Assembly (NCBI GenBank): GCA_022559985.1
Contig: JAFJTR010000212.1
Coordinates: 1-12,225, forward strand
Origin: Parastagonospora avenae f. sp. tritici 18332-5
Lineage: Eukaryota > Ascomycota > Dothideomycetes > Pleosporales > Phaeosphaeriaceae
DNA: 12,225 nt
Reading direction: 5' to 3'
Both the position numbers and the translations under genes were made by a program. The notes under the pieces are model-generated. The model was not told the origin of the DNA, searched no databases, and saw only the letters and a list, made by a program, of their open reading frames with translations. This document shows positions 7,438 through 12,225 of this stretch, piece by piece; the first letter of the stretch is position 1, and each line of letters opens with the position of its first letter.

Positions 7438-10243
7438 ATGGTAAATGTAAACAGTTCTCTATCTTCGGCCCTGGACCTGATCAAGGTGTGTGCATGCCAA
7501 CCACTAAAATACCACAGCTAAGGTTTCTAATCGACCACAGCGTTTCGCATCTGATTGGATTCAAGTAAGCGATGCAATCGACTGCGACGACCTTGTAGCC
7601 CTAGTCGATGCGCTCGATCGCTTGAAGAAAGATGCTGAGCAGAAACTATCTATCAGGAAAGCCACACAAGCAAGCATGAATTCCGATTGGCAGTCTACAC
7701 ACAAAGGTAGCGCTAATCAGGGTATACGACGGTCTCAACGCATTGCTCCAGCAAGCTCACTTTTTGTCAATGAAACTGAGACGGAGTCTGAGTCTGGTGG
7801 TGAAGATGACATACCCTTACCAATGCTCCATGAGGCAAACTCTATTGAGCACACAACGATGCATGCTGCTCCGGAGATGATGACTAATAATCTGGAATTA
7901 TTGCCCGATCACTACGAAAACCAACCCCAAATAGAGGAGCACTATGGGACTGAAACGCCGCAAGAGGGACACCCCATGGAGCAAGAATCACCCTCCCCTT
8001 CGCTCTATACAACGAGACCTGTTGTTAATGAACAAGATGAGCGTACAAGGATACAGCCAATGCAAGTTCTCGACGGACATTCAAACGCTCAAGCCCATCA
8101 ACCACCTGATATTAATACTCAGGGTCAAGCAGCGGAGGATCTAGACTACACTGATCGCCAGCCAGGACCCGAGTCTCCACACCATAGTTTGGTCAATCAT
8201 CCACATCAGGATACAACGATTTCGCCCTCGGATGGATTTGATTTTGGGGAGGTTACCATGCATAACCTCCCCTCACCACACTTCTTCAATGACGCATTCG
8301 AAGACTATCGTTTGAGCTCTCTACATCACGAGTCGCCGACAGATGTCGAAGAGGCCACGGCAGGCTCTTACGGACAACGCTTAATTGGCCCAGATCACAC
8401 GGAGACAGTGCAGGTTCTCGATGGAGCGTCAAACGCCGAAGCCTATCAAACACCTGGTACCAATACTCAGAATCAGGCAGCGGAGGATCTAGACTACATT
8501 GATCGCCAGCCAGGACACGAGTCTCCACACCATAGTTTGGTCAATCATCCACATCAGGACGCAACGATTTCGCCCTCCGACGAATTTGAGTTTAGGGGAG
8601 TCCCATCGCCACAGTTCTTCAATGACGCATTCGGAGACTTTTATTTGAACACTCCACATCACGAGCTGCAGACAGATGCTGAAGAGGCCACGGCAGCCTC
8701 TGACGAAAGAAATATAAATTATCCCGGTCGCTCAGAAAGCTTTGGCAATGATCCGATAGTCCAAGGCTATGTGGATCTTGCTTGTCGTTTAAGCTTTCGC
8801 CTTCCGCACAAACCTGAGGATACAGATCATCTTGACCCTCGAGAGCTCCTGTCACCTTTGGTGGAAGAAAGGCCTCTCACGTCAAGACTTATCCATGGTC
8901 TAATCTATACGTTACTGCCCGGTCCACTTCGCATTTTTGAAGTCTGTTCCAGTGCACTCGATCCGGAGCCCTCATCAGAAGAAAGCCCAGTCGAGGATTT
9001 TGTAGCAATAATACGCCGAGATGCAGAGGCTTTACCTCTGCTTGTGCTCGGAGTTGAGACTAGCAAGACGTTGTACATCCTCGATAGTGAAACAGTAGAT
9101 CTAGCGTCTCTTGGGACTTCGTGGCTAACAGGCCCTGAATGGACGACGGAGCATATTAATGTATGGCGCTTATCCACCCCACTGCATACTCTAACTAACT
9201 TTATTCAGCCTCGATGCATTGCGCCACACGTGGAAAGCACCTTGCTCTCGGTTTGGCTAGCAGAGGCTCACTTCCAGTCTAGGCGGCTCGAGAACGTCCC
9301 GCCCTCTCGCGATTTACGCCTACGTTTTCTAGGGGAGTTGTTGGCGCCCTATCAACGCGATTCTATCCTTGAGAAGTATGGCATCCCTAGCGATCATACA
9401 AGATCCCAACACATAGATATGCGGTCCAAATTAGTACGCTTAGAGACGCAAGTAGAAACCAACAAGATCTGTGTACAAAATCTGGAGAACTTCGAGCACG
9501 GAGCGCTACGGGAAGCACTTGACCAGATGCCTCCTAAGATCGAACTCGGACGTTGTCTGAGGATCCTGCAGTGTGTAGACGAGATCGGATCTCCTCACAT
9601 TCTTGACTCACTCAAATTGGCCTGTGCCAGGAACACCAAAGACCAAACATATCAAGACATGGAGCAACCCCTCTTCCAGAAACTGTTCTATATCCACATT
9701 CACTTGGATAAGCTGGAGAATCAAAGCCATCTTCTTGTTGCCAGAGAACGGTTTATCAAATATTGTTACTTTGAGACATATCTGCGTGCAGTTAAAGCGC
9801 TGCAAGAGAAGAAACGCAATAGCTACCAAGAAAGACAAAAAGTCTTAGCTCGAAAGCGAACTGCCAGCTTCAAAAAGGGCATCTCTGAGGAACTGCCTCC
9901 TACGCCACATACGGAAGAGATCAACCGAGTTTACTATGGTCTCAGCCCGTCAGGAAGAACCAGGCGGGCTCCGGACATGGTTAAAGATGAGATTTGTAGC
10001 AAAGTTGTACAGGTATACGGGGGTAATCAGAAGCGCGTTCGACGCAATATCAACAAGTATATTAGTCAAGGAAGAGTACTGCACCATGTCCTGCAGGGTG
10101 GGAGATCTTTAGAACCGGGTCTGCTCGTTCTATTTCCGAGTTTTGGGGTTGATCCGCCCTCCCTGAGCATGGCTAAATTTGGATTAGAGCTCGGGGAGCT
10201 CGAGGAAAACGCTCTTAGTAAGCCTATTGAGCAGAAAGAGTAA
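7438..10243 (+). CDS. Large uncharacterised protein, two exons, with a tandem internal duplication
   Basis: Exon 7438-7485 (MVNVNSSLSSALDLIK) joins 7541-10243 in phase 0 through a 55-nt intron (GTGTGT donor, TCTAAT branch-like site, CACAG acceptor), giving 916 residues. ATG 7438 is the first in-frame ATG after the stop at 7390. I recognise no domain. Residues 1-60 look folded or helical (SDWIQVSDAIDCDDLVALVD). About 60-405 is acidic, proline/histidine/serine-rich and probably disordered, with a two-copy repeat at 190-292 and 306-403. From about 425 the protein looks globular (FVAIIRRDAEALPLLVLGVE). A helical, possibly coiled-coil stretch lies near 640-665. A very basic patch lies near 770-800 (KKRNSYQERQ, ARKRTASFKKG). 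A second basic region with RRNINKYISQGR precedes the end. There is no signal peptide or membrane segment; the basic patches fit nucleic-acid binding, which is inference. The open frame continues past the stop, as described separately. Confidence 0.75.
7486..7540 (+). other. Intron of the 916-aa gene
   Basis: It runs from GTGTGT at 7486 to CACAG ending at 7540, is 55 nt and phase 0. Support is indirect. The downstream frame is protein-like back to the acceptor and has a stop further upstream (7505-7507). The short upstream exon supplies an ATG in matching phase. Confidence 0.65.
8060..8701 (+). repeat. Tandem in-frame duplication inside the 916-aa gene
   Basis: Two units start at 8060 and 8408, an offset of 348 nt (116 codons). 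Both read QVLDG.SNA, then QAAEDLDY.DRQPG, ESPHHSLVNHPHQD, TISPSD, PSP.FFNDAF and EEATA.S. The stretch around 8157-8216 and 8505-8564 is almost identical even at DNA level, so the duplication is recent or homogenised there, while the ends have diverged. The second copy lacks a few residues near the middle (after EF). The units are Pro/His/Ser/Asp-rich. Confidence 0.92.
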
Positions 10244-10480
10244 GACGCAGTTCCCCGTGTGATTGAACTCCTACTGATAGTAGTGAGCAGCATAGATACA
10301 TTGACGGTAGCGGAGGCCGTTTGGTTCGGCCAGGTGCTGCAGGCTAGACCAGAGCTGCTCGACCCGGTACCAAAGACTGTCCTCGATCTCATCTCGGATA
10401 GCCTTAGCCATGATCTGGATCTCCAAGAGCGTGATGCAGAGAGCTTCAGGAATAGACCTCTTCAATTCTTCGCAAAGTAG
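10244..10480 (+). CDS. Possible C-terminal extension of the 916-aa protein after an in-frame stop
   Basis: Directly after TAA 10241-10243 the same frame stays open for 78 codons to TAG-type stop 10478-10480. It has no ATG at its start and looks protein-like: VIELLLIVVSSIDTLTVAEA, then ARPELLDPVPKTVLDLI and a charged end. A uniform-base estimate gives about a 2% chance of such an open run. It could be the true C-terminus, separated by a stop mutation (CAA to TAA would be the RIP direction). It could also follow a very short 33-nt GTAAGC...CGCAG intron (10218-10250) that keeps frame and removes the stop. Or it could be a chance frame. A 33-nt intron would be unusually small. Confidence 0.4.
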   Translation, partial: DAVPRVIELLLIVVSSIDTLTVAEAVWFGQVLQARPELLDPVPKTVLDLISDSLSHDLDLQERDAESFRNRPLQFFAK

Positions 10481-10508
10481 GATGCATTGGAATTAGCTTG
10501 CTGTAAAA

Positions 10509-10546
10509 GCCACCACGCTAGCCAAAGGCCATCACGCTAACTGAGG
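10509..10546 (+). promoter_or_regulatory. Paired 19-bp upstream repeats of the 210-aa gene
   Basis: Two adjacent copies share GCCAYCACGCTARC (10509-10527 and 10528-10546). They lie about 25 bp upstream of the TATA box. The first contains ACGCTAGC, the reverse complement of the GCTAGCGT word found at each palindrome of the 129-bp array. A regulatory role is inferred only from position. Confidence 0.35.
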
Positions 10547-10570
10547 CATTGGCTAAGTAATTTCTCACCC

Positions 10571-10578
10571 TATATATT
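10571..10578 (+). promoter_or_regulatory. TATA box of the 210-aa gene
   Basis: CTATATAT lies about 95 bp upstream of ATG 10669. It is followed by CT-rich sequence and a CCAACCAAACACAATCATCC stretch, which looks like an ordinary fungal core promoter and 5' UTR. Confidence 0.55.
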
Positions 10579-10668
10579 TCTCTCGCCGTCAATTATGACG
10601 CTTCCTCTTACCAACCAAACACAATCATCCGTACATCTTTGCCACCAAATCATCGTCTAGACTGCGAA

Positions 10669-11301
10669 ATGAAGACTGAGCCCGGGAGCCATGCGATTGA
10701 AGAAGATACATGGTCCTGCTTAGGTGCTATCAGCATCGACCGCCTGAATATACTTGTGTTCTGGGAATGCTCCTGGCTTTCGGCAGATGAGTACCATGCA
10801 CTCCATCAGGATGGACACCAGGGGTGGCTCGTCCACACTCGAGGCGAAGATCAGCTACTCATTGCCTGGGAGCCTACAATGGAAATCAAGTCAATACAAT
10901 CCTCTCCTCACAGCCTCCTCTACGAACCTGCTAGAGAGGTCCGAAAAGACCGGCCCGGTCTGCTTGGATATGTTGCAGCCAAGTTCTTGCTTGACTCTTC
11001 AAACGCAGGTAGCCGTCGCCTTGCATTTCTGGCCTACTGGAGAGTCGCCCCAATGCCAAAGGGCATTTTTCTCTATTTGCAGAAAACATTTTCCAGCCAT
11101 CGAGGCTATATTGTACACAAGGAGCAGGACAAAGTTTGGATACAATGGGAGCCTACGTGGGTATTTTGCGAAGATCTGAGAGAACGAAAGAAACATGTGC
11201 TCCTACAATTATCCCATGATCCTGAGGCGCTTTTGCGTCGCTTTCACAAGTCAGTCGTTGATTATTCTACACGCCTAGCAGTTGCGAAGCGAATTACATA
11301 G
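10669..11301 (+). CDS. Uncharacterised 210-aa protein with two WEPT-containing modules
   Basis: An intronless frame runs from ATG 10669 (MKTEPGSHAI) to TAG 11299-11301. Two internal modules align by eye, residues about 25-73 and 116-165. Each starts RL..L..W, continues to WLVH or YIVH, and ends in LLIAWEPT or VWIQWEPT. The linker (74-115) is charged. The C-terminal helix is basic (RERKKHVLLQ, RRFHKSVVDY). A WEP triplet after a hydrophobic strand recalls chromodomains (which read W-K-G...T-W-E-P). The usual spacing and aromatic cage are not evident, so I do not call it a chromodomain. There is no signal peptide or membrane segment. A TATA box and paired repeats precede it, suggesting it is a separate, expressed gene. 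Function unknown. Confidence 0.7.
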   Translation: MKTEPGSHAIEEDTWSCLGAISIDRLNILVFWECSWLSADEYHALHQDGHQGWLVHTRGEDQLLIAWEPTMEIKSIQSSPHSLLYEPAREVRKDRPGLLGYVAAKFLLDSSNAGSRRLAFLAYWRVAPMPKGIFLYLQKTFSSHRGYIVHKEQDKVWIQWEPTWVFCEDLRERKKHVLLQLSHDPEALLRRFHKSVVDYSTRLAVAKRIT

Positions 11302-11763
11302 AGCTATATGTTGTAAAATAATCTATGCTTCAGTACTTATGCAACTCTTGTATAATTATTTCGTTGTTGACCATCCTTAAAGGCACAATGCAGAGGATAA
11401 TAGTGTCAGATATGTCGCGTATTAGAGGACTAGTTGCTGTCAGATAGCTGGTGTTGGGTGTCATCATCTTCACGACTAGGAATAGTCAAGTAACACAAAG
11501 CTCGGGTGTGACACCACAAACAAAAAGCAGAACACGTAGCAGAAGACAGGAACACAGCACAATCAATCAAGTCATCACACTTCAACCCAGGTCCATCCAC
11601 TGAACCTATTTAATCTAACAAATAGTTATGCTTTTCCCTGACACTCACCACAATTAGTCTGGTTGGATACCGTGATCATGATATGGTCTCGCTCGCCCAC
11701 TATTTAGGAGGATTGTATCATCATCCTACGCTCCTTCGCTGTGCTTACTGCTACTCTTAAAAG
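11302..11763. other. Intergenic stretch
   Basis: I see no gene. It holds the presumed 3' UTR of the 210-aa gene (AT-rich around 11302-11360) and the upstream region of the right-edge gene, including an A/C-rich run near 11515-11590. No clear TATA box, repeat or RNA gene is visible. Confidence 0.5.
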
Positions 11764-12225
11764 ATGCAAGCTCGTAGGTCGATTGCTCCTGATGCTAATA
11801 CTTCTACCTAAGCTTACTGAAATAGCTCTGACCTCTCCCTACAAACGAGCTTTATATGAAAGAGATGCTATCCAAATGGTTAGTAAACTCTGAGCGTGGT
11901 AGGCAATCGTGACCTGAATCTCGCAGGAGGTAGCAGAAGCTCTTGAAAATATTTTCAATAATGATTTAGAATCTCGAGCCCCAGAATCCAAGTTCGCAGC
12001 CATCTTCGAGCGGCTGAAAGCTAATGAAGCGCTTTGGGTGATTTAAAACCATAGATCCTAGGTGATTCAAACTCTGCTGATTGTCTTTAGGTCGACTACG
12101 AGCCAGGAAAGAAGTACCGGCCTATTGCATGTCTTAATATCATCAGGTCAAAGCAGTACAGCCAAGGAGCTGAAGGGTACTACTACATATTGAGATCGAA
12201 GAGTGCCGGCGCAAGCAAGGACTTC
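11764..12225 (+). CDS. 5' end of an unrecognised multi-exon gene, cut by the right edge
   Basis: Four exons fit one frame: 11764-11773, 11826-11878, 11927-12037 and 12091 onward, giving 103 visible residues. The protein starts MQAPLTSPYKRALYERD, continues VAEALENIFNNDLESRA and KFAAIFERLKANEALW, and reaches VDYEPGKKYRPIACLN at the right. Introns are 52, 48 and 53 nt with GTAGGT, GTTAGT and GTGATT donors and TAG/CAG acceptors. The last two joins are strongly suggested because each intron carries in-frame stops while both flanking exons are protein-like. The 10-nt first exon is the weakest part; an unspliced start at ATG 11792 (MLILLPKLTE) is the alternative. The helical N-terminal part and the following more basic part match no family I know. 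Confidence 0.55.

Noticed and set aside
9000..9200. Ulp1/C48 peptidase-like pattern (LYILDS and SWLTGPEWTTEHIN) in the 916-aa protein
   Set aside because: The two patterns occur in the wrong order, and no His-Asp-Cys arrangement with the expected Q...C end could be found.
9608..9838. Minus-strand frame inside the 916-aa gene
   Set aside because: It is an antisense shadow of a continuous 900-codon frame.
10754..11179. 141-codon second frame inside the 210-aa gene
   Set aside because: It overlaps a frame with a clear internal module duplication and its own promoter; the second frame shows no pattern.

Overview
The window looks like nuclear DNA of a filamentous ascomycete (Pezizomycotina). Most intact genes need short introns (44-57 nt, mostly GT...AG, some with CTAAC-like branch sites) to join their reading frames. 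The recognisable families are typical of such fungi: a Zn(II)2Cys6 regulator, a fungal BTB/POZ-type protein and a CSC1/OSCA-like (DUF221) membrane channel. I cannot name the species; Dothideomycetes is only a weak guess.

Layout. The left edge (2-130, +) holds the last codons of a truncated gene, followed by about 1 kb without a convincing gene. A short Zn2Cys6 transcription factor follows (1159-1963, +, three exons). Its first intron ends in TG instead of AG, exactly where the third zinc-binding cysteine begins. Convergent to it is a two-exon BTB-like gene (3366-2167, -). A 0.9 kb gene-poor stretch contains a 17-bp tandem repeat and a GC-rich, repeat-like block. Next is a complete three-exon CSC1-like channel gene (6619-4264, -, 754 aa).

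Between the channel gene and the next plus-strand gene is a four-unit, 129-bp tandem array (about 6671-7173). Each unit carries a 44-45 nt palindrome. The array starts 51 bp upstream of the channel start codon and fills most of this divergent intergenic region.

The right half is all plus-strand and consists of genes I do not recognise. The first is a two-exon gene for a 916-aa protein (7438-10243) with a tandem 116-residue duplication in a disordered N-terminal half. It may continue past an in-frame stop to 10480. The second is a 210-aa protein (10669-11301) built from two copies of a module ending in WEPT, with a TATA box upstream. The third is the 5' end of a multi-exon gene running off the right edge (11764-12225). 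Nothing shows that these genes form one pathway. The run of orphan genes next to repeats and a damaged regulator suggests an accessory region.
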